Assembly: GCF_017104715.1 (NCBI RefSeq)
Contig: NZ_JAAGPI010000037.1
Span: 25,110-89,109, forward strand
Source: Burkholderia sp. Ac-20365
GTDB taxonomy: Bacteria > Pseudomonadota > Gammaproteobacteria > Burkholderiales > Burkholderiaceae
Reading direction: 5' to 3'
DNA: 64,000 nt
Positions within the stretch are counted from its first letter, which is position 1. Each line of letters opens with the position of its first letter. The translations under genes were made by a program, and so were the position numbers. The notes under the pieces are model-generated. The model saw only the letters and a program-made list of their open reading frames with translations. It did not search any database and was not told the origin of the DNA. Below are positions 45,960 through 54,868 of the stretch, piece after piece.

Positions 45960-46094
45960 TCAGGCAGACAGCGCGCGATCGACGAGCAGCGCGAACGCGA
46001 CCGTGCGGAAACTGGACACGCTGCTAGCGGCCGGTGCTGCCTGCGGCGACGAGGGGGAAACTGACGGGAACAGCGAAGACGTGGACGGCTGCAT
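45960..46094 (-). CDS. Small Ser/Ala-rich ORF in the katA leader, 44 residues
   Basis: ATG at 46094 with CCGGAGGAAATC immediately upstream, the strongest ribosome binding site in this region. It starts MQPSTSSLFPSVSP, is Ser/Pro/Ala-rich, then ends with RTVAFALLVDRALSA. The stop is 68 bases before katA. It may be a short regulatory upstream ORF or a genuine small protein. No family recognised. Confidence 0.5.
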   Translation of the reverse strand: MQPSTSSLFPSVSPSSPQAAPAASSVSSFRTVAFALLVDRALSA

Positions 46095-46154
46095 GATTTC
46101 CTCCGGTTTGTCGTGGTGGATCTCGGGGATCCATGGAGGAAATCTTAAAGAAAA

Positions 46155-46196
46155 CTATCGATTTATACGATTTGATTAATTTTATATATTCGATAG
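46155..46196 (-). promoter_or_regulatory. AT-rich palindromic operator candidate (OxyR) upstream of katA
   Basis: A 42-base AT-rich block in otherwise GC-rich DNA is bounded by CTATCGA and TCGATAG. Within it ATCG-N7-CGAT (46157-46171) fits the LysR-type T-N11-A rule. CTAT/ATAG tetranucleotides are the half-site elements of OxyR operators, although their spacing here does not match the E. coli consensus exactly. Location between oxyR and katA supports a role in peroxide control. Confidence 0.5.
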
Positions 46197-46199
46197 GGA

Positions 46200-46219
46200 C
46201 CGCCTTATGCAGAAGGCGG
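46200..46219 (-). terminator. Weak hairpin after oxyR
   Basis: CCGCCTT-N6-AAGGCGG, about 60 bases past the oxyR stop on the minus strand, with no T-run after it. Possible partial terminator between oxyR and the katA promoter. Confidence 0.35.
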
Positions 46220-46281
46220 CTAGCGGCGCATCGGCTTCAGAACGGCGCGTTGAAACGGCCGATGCGCACGAGAGACAACGC

Positions 46282-47241
46282 TTAAGCGACGGCGGCGGGC
46301 AGATCGAGCTTCTTCACGCCCGGCAGGTCGCACGCGGCGATCGCGTCGCAAATCGCGTCAATAGCGGGCATGCGCGTAAAGCTCTTGCGCCACGCCAGCA
46401 CGACGCGGCGGTCCGGCACGGGCTCGTCGAACGGCACGTAGCTGAGCAATCCCGAATCGACGCCGCCCGCGTGCGGCTTCACTTCATGCACCGACATACG
46501 CGGCAGCACCGTAATACCGACGCCGCTCGCGACCATATGCCGGATCGTTTCCAGCGACGAACCTTCGAACGTCTTCTGGATGCCGTCCGCATTCTGCGAG
46601 AAACGCATCAGCTCCGGACACACGCCGAGCACGTGATCGCGGAAGCAATGTCCGCTGCCCAGCAGCAGCATGGTTTCCTGCTTGAGATCGCCCGGATCGA
46701 TCTTGTTGCGCGACTCCCACGCGTGCCCCGACGGCAGCGCGACAACAAACGGCTCGTCGTAGAGCGGACGCAGCATCAAACCCGTTTCCGGAAACGGCAG
46801 CGCCATGATCGCGACGTCAATCTCGCCCTGCTTGAGCAGTTCGATCAGCTTGAGCGTGTAGTTTTCCTGCAGCATCAGCGGCATCTGCGGGACGCGCTTG
46901 ATCATCTGCTTGACGAGCGTGGGCAACAGGTACGGCCCGATCGTGTAGATCACGCCAAGCCGCAGCGGCCCCACGAGCGGGTCCTTGCCCTGCTTCGCAA
47001 TTTCCTTGATGGCGAGCGTCTGTTCGAGCACGCGTTGCGCCTGCGTAACGATCTGCTCGCCAATCGGCGTGACGCTGACTTCGCTCGTGCCGCGCTCGAA
47101 AATCTGCACGTTCAGCTCGTCTTCGAGCTTCTTGATTGCGACGGACAACGTCGGCTGGCTCACGAAACACGCTTCGGCCGCGCGGCCAAAGTGGCGCTCG
47201 CGTGCCACCGCGACGATGTACTTCAGTTCTGTGAGGGTCAT
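46282..47241 (-). CDS. oxyR: Hydrogen peroxide-sensing regulator OxyR
   Basis: LysR-family regulator of 319 residues: N-terminal winged helix with FGRAAEACFVSQPTLSVAIKKLE, then a periplasmic-binding-protein-like sensor. The segment GSGHCFRDHVLGVC places cysteines at residues 199 and 208, the exact numbering of the peroxide-reactive pair in E. coli OxyR, and the surrounding GHCFRD is the OxyR signature. The ATG at 47241 is used; the frame extends 22 codons upstream. Unlike the frequent divergent layout, here katA is downstream in tandem. Confidence 0.94.
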   Translation of the reverse strand: MTLTELKYIVAVARERHFGRAAEACFVSQPTLSVAIKKLEDELNVQIFERGTSEVSVTPIGEQIVTQAQRVLEQTLAIKEIAKQGKDPLVGPLRLGVIYTIGPYLLPTLVKQMIKRVPQMPLMLQENYTLKLIELLKQGEIDVAIMALPFPETGLMLRPLYDEPFVVALPSGHAWESRNKIDPGDLKQETMLLLGSGHCFRDHVLGVCPELMRFSQNADGIQKTFEGSSLETIRHMVASGVGITVLPRMSVHEVKPHAGGVDSGLLSYVPFDEPVPDRRVVLAWRKSFTRMPAIDAICDAIAACDLPGVKKLDLPAAVA

Positions 47242-47365
47242 TGGGGACCAATCAGGGCAATAGATTCGATAGGTTTCTGTTATACACCTATGGGGCCAAT
47301 TCGCCAACCTTCAAGCCGGAATCAGGCATGATGCAGCGCGGAAACGCTTCCACGCCTGTCTTTCA

Positions 47366-49591
47366 CTACGCCTTCAAATACTGCTCACGGGTGTTCAACC
47401 AGCGCAAAAGATGCTGCGTAACGACATTCGGATAATGCGCGAGCAGCGTCGTGGCCGCTTCGCGTGCCGGTTCGATCAGCCAGCCGTCGTTTTCGAGATC
47501 GGCGAAACGCAGCATCGCGGCGCCCGATTGCCGCGCGCCCAGAAACTCGCCGGGGCCACGAATTTCGAGATCGCGGCGGGCGATTTCGAAGCCGTCGGTG
47601 GTTTCGCGCATGGTTTGCAGGCGCGCGCGGGCCGTCATCGACAGCGGGCCGGTGTAGAGCAGCACGCACACCGATGCCGCGCTGCCGCGCCCCACCCGTC
47701 CGCGCAACTGGTGTAGCTGCGCAAGCCCAAAGCGCTCCGCGTGCTCGATCACCATCAACGACGCATTCGGCACGTCGACGCCCACTTCGATGACCGTCGT
47801 TGCGACCAGCAGTTGCACTTCGTTGCGGCTGAACGCGTCCATCACCGTGGCCTTTTCGACGGGCGTGAGGCGTCCGTGCACGAGTCCGACCTTCAGTTCC
47901 GGCAGCGCAGCGACAAGCGTTTCGTACGTCTCCACAGCTGTTTGCAGCTGAAGCGTCTCGCTTTCCTCGATCAGCGGACACACCCAGTACACCTGCCTTC
48001 CCGTCAGCGCAGCCTCGCGCACACGGCCGATCACTTCGTCGCGGCGTCCGTCAGAGACGAGTTTTGTCAGGATCGGCGTGCGGCCGGGCGGCAATTCGTC
48101 GATGGTCGAGACTTCGAGGTCGGCGTAGTACGTCATGGCCAGCGTGCGCGGAATCGGCGTCGCGGACATCATCAACTGATGCGGCTGGAAGTCGCGCGCG
48201 CCGTCGGCGGCGTTTTGCGCTTTGGCGCGCAGCGCAAGCCGTTGAGCAACACCGAAGCGATGCTGTTCATCGACGATTACGAGGCCAAGCCGGGCGAATT
48301 CGACCGCGTCCTGAATGATCGCGTGCGTGCCGATCACGAGTTGCGCGGTGCCGAGCGCGGCCGCTTCGATCGCGCTGCGTTTTTCCTTCGTCTTCAGACT
48401 GCCCGCGAGCCACGCGACCGACACGCCGAGCGGCTCCAGCCAGCCGCGCAGCTTGCGCGCGTGCTGCTCGGCGAGGATTTCGGTCGGCGCCATCATCGCG
48501 GCCTGATAACCGGCGTCGATGGCCTGCGCGGCAGCGAGCGCGGCGACCACCGTCTTGCCGCTGCCGACGTCGCCCTGCAACAGGCGCTGCATCGGATGTG
48601 GCTGCGTCAGATCCTGCGAGATTTCCGCGCACACGCGCTGCTGCGCGTTGGTCAGCCCGAACGGCAAGGCTTTCAACAAACGAGCCACCAGCGAGGCTTC
48701 GTCGCCGGGCTGGCTGCGCTGCATCGCGGGCGCGGCGCGCGTGCGGCGTTCTTCGTGTGCGCGCTTGAGCGACAGTTGCTGCGCGAGCAGTTCCTCGAAC
48801 TTGATGCGCGTCCACGCCGGATGCGTGCCGTCGATCAACGCCGTCTCGTCCGAATGCGAATTCGGATGATGCAGCGTGCGCACGGCGTCCATGAGTTGCG
48901 GGACTTCCAATGGCTGCAGATATTGCCGCTCGACGGGTTCCGGCAACAACTCCGGCAGCGACGTACGCGCCAGCGCGTTGTCGATCGCCTTGCGCAGATA
49001 CGCCTGCGACACGCCCGCCGTGCTCGGATAAACGGGCGTGAGTGCCTGTGGCAGCGGCGTGTCTTCATCGACGACGCGCACGGCTGGATGCACCATCTCC
49101 ATCCCGAAGAAACCGCCACGCACGTCGCCGCGCACGCGCAGCCGCACGCCGATCGCCATCTGCTTGACCTGCGAGCCGTAGAAGTTGAGGAAGCGCAGGA
49201 TCAGCTCGTCGCCCGCGTCGTCGCGCATTTTCACGAGCAACTGGCGACGCGGCCGGTAGGCGATCTCGTTGTCGTAGACCACGCCTTCCGTCTGCGAGAT
49301 GCCGCCCGGCAGCAGTTCGCCGATCGGCGTCAGCGAAGTTTCGTCCTCGTAGCGCATCGGCAGATGCAGCACGAGGTCGATATCGCGCGTGAGACCGAGC
49401 TTGGCCAGCTTGTCGGCGGTTTTGGCGAGCGTGGTTTTCTTTGCGGCTACGGGCTTTTTCGCGGCTTCAGCAGCAGGCGCGTCGGGCGCCTGAGCCGTGT
49501 CCGCATCCGCCTTGCTCCGCGCGGCGCGGCGCTTCTTCGGGGCGCTATCGTCGTCGGTATCGAGAGGTGAACGGGTATCGGACAAAGGCAT
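47366..49591 (-). CDS. recG: ATP-dependent DNA helicase RecG
   Basis: Branch-migrating helicase that remodels stalled forks. The 741-residue protein has an N-terminal wedge (OB) domain with QLLVKMRDDAGDELILRFLNFYG, then the superfamily 2 motor: QGDVGSGKTVVAALAA, APTEILAEQHARKL, IVDEQHRFGVAQR, MSATPIPRTLAMTYY, and RGRVGRGS near the end. It has a low-complexity Ala/Lys-rich N-terminal extension of about 45 residues relative to E. coli. The start at 49591 is the most likely; the open frame continues far upstream only as an antisense shadow of queA. Confidence 0.95.
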   Translation of the reverse strand: MPLSDTRSPLDTDDDSAPKKRRAARSKADADTAQAPDAPAAEAAKKPVAAKKTTLAKTADKLAKLGLTRDIDLVLHLPMRYEDETSLTPIGELLPGGISQTEGVVYDNEIAYRPRRQLLVKMRDDAGDELILRFLNFYGSQVKQMAIGVRLRVRGDVRGGFFGMEMVHPAVRVVDEDTPLPQALTPVYPSTAGVSQAYLRKAIDNALARTSLPELLPEPVERQYLQPLEVPQLMDAVRTLHHPNSHSDETALIDGTHPAWTRIKFEELLAQQLSLKRAHEERRTRAAPAMQRSQPGDEASLVARLLKALPFGLTNAQQRVCAEISQDLTQPHPMQRLLQGDVGSGKTVVAALAAAQAIDAGYQAAMMAPTEILAEQHARKLRGWLEPLGVSVAWLAGSLKTKEKRSAIEAAALGTAQLVIGTHAIIQDAVEFARLGLVIVDEQHRFGVAQRLALRAKAQNAADGARDFQPHQLMMSATPIPRTLAMTYYADLEVSTIDELPPGRTPILTKLVSDGRRDEVIGRVREAALTGRQVYWVCPLIEESETLQLQTAVETYETLVAALPELKVGLVHGRLTPVEKATVMDAFSRNEVQLLVATTVIEVGVDVPNASLMVIEHAERFGLAQLHQLRGRVGRGSAASVCVLLYTGPLSMTARARLQTMRETTDGFEIARRDLEIRGPGEFLGARQSGAAMLRFADLENDGWLIEPAREAATTLLAHYPNVVTQHLLRWLNTREQYLKA

Positions 49592-49798
49592 GAGTCGCTT
49601 CGCAAGTACAATATCGGCTTCAGAAGTTTCGCGGCCAGTGCGCATGTGAGTCACGCGCACGCAGGGCCGCTGCGGCAATGTCCCGCAATCATAGCCGCTC
49701 GACGGGCGCTGTCGTAGACGCTGATGCTCGCGCACCGCGTTCGTCCGGGAGGCAATCCCTTTTAGTACCGCATCAAATACCGCTTCAAGCCAGCCCGC

Positions 49799-50860
49799 AT
49801 GTTCACGCTTTCCGATTTCGATTTCGACCTGCCGCCCGAACTGATCGCGCAGGTCGCCCTGCCCGAGCGCAGCGCGAGCCGCCTGCTCGAAGTGAACGGG
49901 CAGAGCACGCCCGCGACGCTCGTCGACCGGCGTTTTGCCGAGCTGCCCGACTGCATCGAGTCCGGCGATCTGCTCGTCTTCAACGATACCAAGGTTCTGA
50001 AGGCGCGCTTCCTCGGCCAGAAGGCTAGCGGCGGCAAGATCGAGGTGTTGATCGAGCGTCTGACGGGCGAACGCACCGCGCTTGCGCAGATTCGCGCGAG
50101 CAAGAGTCCCGGCGAAGGCACCGTGCTGCGTCTGGCCGACGCGTTCGATGTCACCGTCGGCGAGCGCGTCGAGCCGTTCTACACGCTGCATTTCCCCGAC
50201 GACTGCCTGACGCTGATCGAGCAGTTCGGCCGCCTGCCGCTGCCGCCGTATATCGAGCACGATCCCGACGCATTCGACGAAACGCGCTATCAGACGGTCT
50301 ACGCGCAGAATCCAGGCGCCGTCGCCGCGCCCACGGCCGGCCTGCATTTCGACGATTCGATCTTCGCGCGCCTGGACGAAAAAGGCGTCGAGCGCGCGAC
50401 GCTCACGCTGCACGTCGGCGCGGGCACGTTCCAGCCGGTGCGCGTCGAGAATATCGCCGAGCACAAGATGCATAGCGAGTGGTATCAGCTGCCGCAATCG
50501 CTCGTCGACAAGATCGCTGCGACCAAAGCGCGCGGCAATCGCGTGATTGCGGTCGGTACGACGTCGATGCGCGCGCTCGAAGCCGCCGCGCGCGACGCCG
50601 ACGCTGCGGGCAAACCGCTCGCCGCGACCAGCGCCGAAACGGACATCTTCATCACGCCGGGCTATCAGTTCCGCGTGGTCGACCGGCTGGTAACGAACTT
50701 CCACCTGCCGAAGTCGACGCTGCTGATGCTGGTGTCGGCATTCGCGGGCATCGAAACGATCCGCGCCGCATACCGGCATGCAATCGACGAGCGCTACCGC
50801 TTTTTCAGCTACGGCGACGCGATGCTGCTCACGCGCAGCGAAGACGCGCTTAACGCATAA
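49799..50860 (+). CDS. queA: S-adenosylmethionine:tRNA ribosyltransferase-isomerase
   Basis: Converts preQ1 in tRNA to epoxyqueuosine using the ribosyl part of S-adenosylmethionine. The 353-residue protein begins FTLSDFDFDLPPELIAQVAL and has DRRFAELPDCI, AAPTAGLHFDD, LHVGAGTFQPVR, VGTTSMRALE and FITPGYQFRVVD. It is 82 bases upstream of tgt and shares its pathway; divergent from recG. Confidence 0.96.
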   Translation: MFTLSDFDFDLPPELIAQVALPERSASRLLEVNGQSTPATLVDRRFAELPDCIESGDLLVFNDTKVLKARFLGQKASGGKIEVLIERLTGERTALAQIRASKSPGEGTVLRLADAFDVTVGERVEPFYTLHFPDDCLTLIEQFGRLPLPPYIEHDPDAFDETRYQTVYAQNPGAVAAPTAGLHFDDSIFARLDEKGVERATLTLHVGAGTFQPVRVENIAEHKMHSEWYQLPQSLVDKIAATKARGNRVIAVGTTSMRALEAAARDADAAGKPLAATSAETDIFITPGYQFRVVDRLVTNFHLPKSTLLMLVSAFAGIETIRAAYRHAIDERYRFFSYGDAMLLTRSEDALNA

Positions 50861-50942
50861 TCCCTCACCCGCCGCTGGAAGCTTCCGGCGACGCACATCA
50901 CAATGCGCCGGACTGTTCTCCGGTTGCATACGGAGTCAAAAA

Positions 50943-52148
50943 ATGACCGACGGTCATAACCACGCTGCACGCGCCGACCACGGCGCCTATCTCGGCGACC
51001 ACGTTCGCCCCGACAACGGCCTGAAATTCGAGCTGCTGAAGACCGACGGCCAGGCGCGACGCGGGCGTCTGACGCTCAATCACGGCGTGATCGAAACGCC
51101 GATCTTCATGCCCGTCGGCACGTACGGCACGGTCAAGGCGATCCAGCCGCGCGAACTCGAAGAAATCCACGCGCAGATCATTCTCGGCAACACGTTTCAC
51201 CTGTGGCTGCGTCCCGGCCTCGAAACGATCGGCGCGCACGGCGGCCTGCACAATTTCATGGGCTGGAAGCGGCCGATTCTCACGGATTCGGGCGGTTTCC
51301 AGGTCTTCTCGCTCGGCGATCTGCGCAAGATCACCGAAGACGGCGTGACCTTCGCGTCGCCGATCAACGGCGACAAGCTGTTCCTGTCGCCCGAAGTGTC
51401 GATGCAGATCCAGAAGGTGCTGAACTCGGACATCGTCATGCAGTTCGACGAATGCACGCCCTATGCGACCAACGGCGTGGCGACCTCGCACAAGGACGCC
51501 GCCGATTCGATGCGCATGTCGATGCGCTGGGCAAAACGTTCGATCGATGAATTCAACCGGCTCGGTAATCCGAATGCGCTGTTCGGGATCGTTCAGGGCG
51601 GCATGTTCGAAGACCTGCGCGACGAATCGCTGGCGGGTCTGTCGGAGATCGGCTTCCATGGTCTCGCGATCGGCGGGCTGTCGGTCGGCGAGCCGAAGGA
51701 AGACATGATGCGCGTGCTCAACCACATCGGCCCCAAGCTGCCCGCCGACAAGCCGCACTACCTGATGGGCGTCGGCACGCCGGAAGACCTCGTGGCGGGC
51801 GTCTCGGCAGGCGTCGACATGTTCGACTGCGTGATGCCGACCCGCAACGCGCGCAACGGCTGGCTGTTCACGCGTTTCGGCGACATCAAGATCCGCAACG
51901 CGACCCACAAGAACTCGCTGCGCCCGCTCGACGAACAGTGCGGCTGCTACACGTGCCGCAACTTCACGCGCGGCTATCTGCACCATCTGCATCGCGTCGG
52001 CGAAATTCTCGGCGCGCAGCTGAACACGATCCACAACCTGCACTACTACCTGGAACTGATGCAGGAGATGCGCGACGCCATCGAAGCTCAAATGTTCGAC
52101 GCGTTCCGCAAGCTCTTCCATGAAAACCGGGCGCGCGGGACGGACTAA
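50943..52148 (+). CDS. tgt: Queuine tRNA-guanosine transglycosylase
   Basis: Exchanges guanine 34 for preQ1 in GUN-anticodon tRNAs. The 401-residue protein has IFMPVGTYGTVKA, TDSGGFQVFSL with the catalytic base Asp, FDECTPY, VQGGMFEDLR, and the zinc site CGCYTCRNFTRGYLHHL near the C-terminus. The ATG at 50943 is chosen; a 55-codon open extension overlaps queA. A terminator follows before yajC, but the order queA-tgt-yajC-secD-secF is the classical one. Confidence 0.96.
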   Translation: MTDGHNHAARADHGAYLGDHVRPDNGLKFELLKTDGQARRGRLTLNHGVIETPIFMPVGTYGTVKAIQPRELEEIHAQIILGNTFHLWLRPGLETIGAHGGLHNFMGWKRPILTDSGGFQVFSLGDLRKITEDGVTFASPINGDKLFLSPEVSMQIQKVLNSDIVMQFDECTPYATNGVATSHKDAADSMRMSMRWAKRSIDEFNRLGNPNALFGIVQGGMFEDLRDESLAGLSEIGFHGLAIGGLSVGEPKEDMMRVLNHIGPKLPADKPHYLMGVGTPEDLVAGVSAGVDMFDCVMPTRNARNGWLFTRFGDIKIRNATHKNSLRPLDEQCGCYTCRNFTRGYLHHLHRVGEILGAQLNTIHNLHYYLELMQEMRDAIEAQMFDAFRKLFHENRARGTD

Positions 52149-52288
52149 AGTAAATGGAGCATCGGGAGGCGGTCAAAAAACCGTTCTCCCACATAGCGCA
52201 GCAGACATTACAATTAACTTTCGGATTATCGGCAAAACCCCTTGACACGCCGTCAGGAAAACCCGCTCCGGGTGCCGTCCCGTAAATG

Positions 52289-52319
52289 GCCGGTGGTAGA
52301 ATAACCGGCTGATTTTTTT
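52289..52319 (+). terminator. Terminator or attenuating hairpin between tgt and yajC
   Basis: GCCGGT, 9-base loop, ACCGGC, then TGA and a T7 tract. It lies 26 bases before the yajC GTG, so yajC-secDF may be reached by partial read-through from tgt. A TTGACA at about 52242-52247 in the same gap could be a -35, but I see no matching -10. Confidence 0.6.
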
Positions 52320-52344
52320 CGATTGTTATAACGGAGAGACCAAC

Positions 52345-52674
52345 GTGTCGTTCATTACCGATGCCTTCGCGCAAGGCAGTGCAGCAGGTGGCGCCGAATC
52401 GAGCCTGATGAGCTTCCTGCCGCTGATTCTGATGTTCGCGGTGCTGTACTTCATCATGATTCGCCCGCAAATGAAGCGCCAGAAGGAGCACCGCAATATG
52501 CTCTCCGCGATGGCCAAGGGCGATGAAGTCGTGACGAACGGCGGCATCGTCGGCAAGGTGACCAAGGTGGGCGAAGCCTACGTTGGCGTCGAAATCGCAG
52601 AAGGCACCGAAATCACCGTGCAGAAAGCGTCGGTGACGACCATTCTGCCGAAGGGCACCCTGAAGTCGCTGTAA
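52345..52674 (+). CDS. yajC: Sec translocon accessory protein YajC
   Basis: Small inner-membrane protein (109 residues) that associates with SecDF. One membrane span near residues 25-45 (LMSFLPLILMFAVLYFIMIRPQ) followed by KRQKEHRNMLSAMAKGDEVVTNGGIVGKV, the defining motif. The start is GTG at 52345 after CGGAGAGACCAAC. Confidence 0.96.
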   Translation: MSFITDAFAQGSAAGGAESSLMSFLPLILMFAVLYFIMIRPQMKRQKEHRNMLSAMAKGDEVVTNGGIVGKVTKVGEAYVGVEIAEGTEITVQKASVTTILPKGTLKSL

Positions 52675-52795
52675 GGCCTGCTCTCTCGCGTCCGGCGCGG
52701 CCTCGCGCCGATCGAAGCCCACACCGCATGCTTCGCCTCCTCGCGCTCATCGCCGGACGCATCGCTTTCAAGCCAACCTCCCGTTGGACCACCCC

Positions 52796-54850
52796 ATGAA
52801 TCGTTACCCCCTCTGGAAGTATGCCGTGATGCTGGTGGCGCTCGTCATCGGCCTCGTCTACACGCTGCCCAATTTCTTCGGCGAAGCGCCGGCGGTGCAG
52901 GTGTCGAGCGGCAAGGCAACGGTGAAGCTCGATTCGACCACGCTGTCGCAGGTCGAAGGCGCGCTCGCCTCCAGCCAGATCAAGCCGGACGACGTCACGT
53001 TCGACAATTCCGCGACCAACGCGAACATCCGCGTGCGTCTGAAGGACACCGACACGCAGCTGCGCGTCAAGGATCTGCTGCAAAAGTCGCTCAACAGCGA
53101 CCCGAGCGATCCGCAGTACATCGTCGCGCTGAACCTGCAGAGTGCGTCGCCGCGCTGGCTGACGGCCCTGCACGCGCTGCCCATGTACCTCGGTCTGGAT
53201 CTGCGCGGCGGCGTGCACTTCCTGCTGCAGGTCGACATGGCAGGCGCACTGAACAAGAAGCTCGATTCGGACGCATCGGATGCGCGCACGCTGCTGCGTG
53301 ACAAGGGCATCCGCGACGGCGGCGTGAACCGCGTCGGGCAGTCGGTGGTGGTCAACTTCGCGGACCAGGACGTCGCCGACAACGCGCGCAAGCAACTGGC
53401 AACGGGCGTCTCCGAACTCCAGTGGGCCACGCAGCCTAACCCGGCGGGCGGCTTCCAGCTGGTGGGCACGTTCACGCCGGCCGTGCAGAAGGCGGTCGAG
53501 GATGCAGCGCTCAAGCAGAACATCACGACACTGCACAACCGCGTCAACGAACTCGGCGTGGCCGAGCCGGTGATCCAGCAGCAAGGCTCCGACCGCATCG
53601 TGGTCGAACTGCCGGGCGTGCAGGACACGGCGAAGGCGAAGGACATCATCGGCCGCACGGCGACGCTCGAAGCGCGCCTCGCCGATCCGAACGGCCTGCA
53701 TCCGAATCCGAACGACCCCGTCCCTGCCGGCGACGAACTCTTCACGCAAGGCAACGCCGTGCCCGTGCTGCTGCGCAAGGCCGTGATCTTCACGGGCGAC
53801 CGCATCATCGACGCATCGGCGGGCTTCGACGAACATCAGCGTCCGTCCGTCAACATCCGTCTCGATTCCGCCGGCGGCCGCGCGGTGCGCAGCGTATCGC
53901 GCGACAACATCGGCAAGCCGATGGCGATGGTGCTGTTCGAAAAGGGCAAAGGCGAAGTGCTGACGGTTGCAACGATCCAGTCGGAACTGGGCGACCGCTT
54001 CCAGATCACCGGCCAGCCGACGCCGCAAGCCGCAACCGATCTCGCGCTACTGCTGCGCGCCGGTTCGCTCGCGGCTCCGATGGACATCATCGAAGAACGC
54101 ACGATCGGCCCGAGCCTCGGCGCGGACAACATCAAGAAGGGCTTCCACTCGGTGGTGTGGGGCTTTGCCGCAATCGCGGTCTTCATGATCGCGTACTACA
54201 TGCTGTTCGGCCTGATCTCGATGATCGCGCTGTCGGTGAACCTGCTGCTGCTGATCGCCGTGCTGTCGATGTTGCAGGCGACGCTGACCTTGCCGGGTAT
54301 TGCCGCTATCGCGCTTGCGCTCGGTATGGCAATCGACGCGAACGTGCTGATCAACGAGCGCGTGCGTGAAGAACTGCGCAACGGCGCGCCGCCGCAACTG
54401 GCGATCCAGAACGGCTACGCGCATGCATGGGCGACGATTCTCGACTCGAACGTGACCACGCTGATTGCAGGTCTCGCGCTGCTCGCGTTCGGTTCGGGCC
54501 CGGTTCGCGGCTTCGCCGTCGTGCACTGTATCGGCATCATGACGTCGATGTTCTCGGCCGTGTTCTTCTCGCGTGGTCTCGTGAACCTGTGGTACGGCGG
54601 CAAGAAGAAGCTGCAGTCGCTCGCGATCGGTCAGGTGTGGAAGCCCGCTGCAGCCGAAGGCGCAACGGCTTATCTGGACAACGCGGACACGGAATCCGAT
54701 ACGGCTCGCGCGATCGCCGCCACGAAGGCGCCGAAAGCCAAGCCGAAGGCCAAGGTGCCGGCTGGCGGCGCGCAAGCCCAGACTGCCAAGCCGACGCTGC
54801 GCAACCGCAACGCGCCGGGTGGCACGAATAAACCGGGTTCATCCCGTTGA
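52796..54850 (+). CDS. secD: Protein translocase subunit SecD
   Basis: Proton-motive-force-driven partner of SecYEG that pulls proteins from the periplasmic side. The 684-residue protein has an N-terminal membrane segment (AVMLVALVIGLVYTLPNFFG), the GLDLRGGVHFLLQVD motif, a large periplasmic domain and a C-terminal membrane bundle with ALALGMAIDANVLINERVRE. The C-terminus has an unusual Ala/Lys/Pro-rich cytoplasmic tail of about 70 residues. ATG at 52796 chosen over a TTG four codons earlier. Confidence 0.96.
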   Translation: MNRYPLWKYAVMLVALVIGLVYTLPNFFGEAPAVQVSSGKATVKLDSTTLSQVEGALASSQIKPDDVTFDNSATNANIRVRLKDTDTQLRVKDLLQKSLNSDPSDPQYIVALNLQSASPRWLTALHALPMYLGLDLRGGVHFLLQVDMAGALNKKLDSDASDARTLLRDKGIRDGGVNRVGQSVVVNFADQDVADNARKQLATGVSELQWATQPNPAGGFQLVGTFTPAVQKAVEDAALKQNITTLHNRVNELGVAEPVIQQQGSDRIVVELPGVQDTAKAKDIIGRTATLEARLADPNGLHPNPNDPVPAGDELFTQGNAVPVLLRKAVIFTGDRIIDASAGFDEHQRPSVNIRLDSAGGRAVRSVSRDNIGKPMAMVLFEKGKGEVLTVATIQSELGDRFQITGQPTPQAATDLALLLRAGSLAAPMDIIEERTIGPSLGADNIKKGFHSVVWGFAAIAVFMIAYYMLFGLISMIALSVNLLLLIAVLSMLQATLTLPGIAAIALALGMAIDANVLINERVREELRNGAPPQLAIQNGYAHAWATILDSNVTTLIAGLALLAFGSGPVRGFAVVHCIGIMTSMFSAVFFSRGLVNLWYGGKKKLQSLAIGQVWKPAAAEGATAYLDNADTESDTARAIAATKAPKAKPKAKVPAGGAQAQTAKPTLRNRNAPGGTNKPGSSR

Positions 54851-54868
54851 GTCCCGGAGAAAGAGAAC

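Noticed and set aside
47366..50929. 1187-residue reading of recG extended upstream
   Set aside because: The first 440 or so residues are antisense to queA and its leader; the RecG domains begin after the ATG at 49591.
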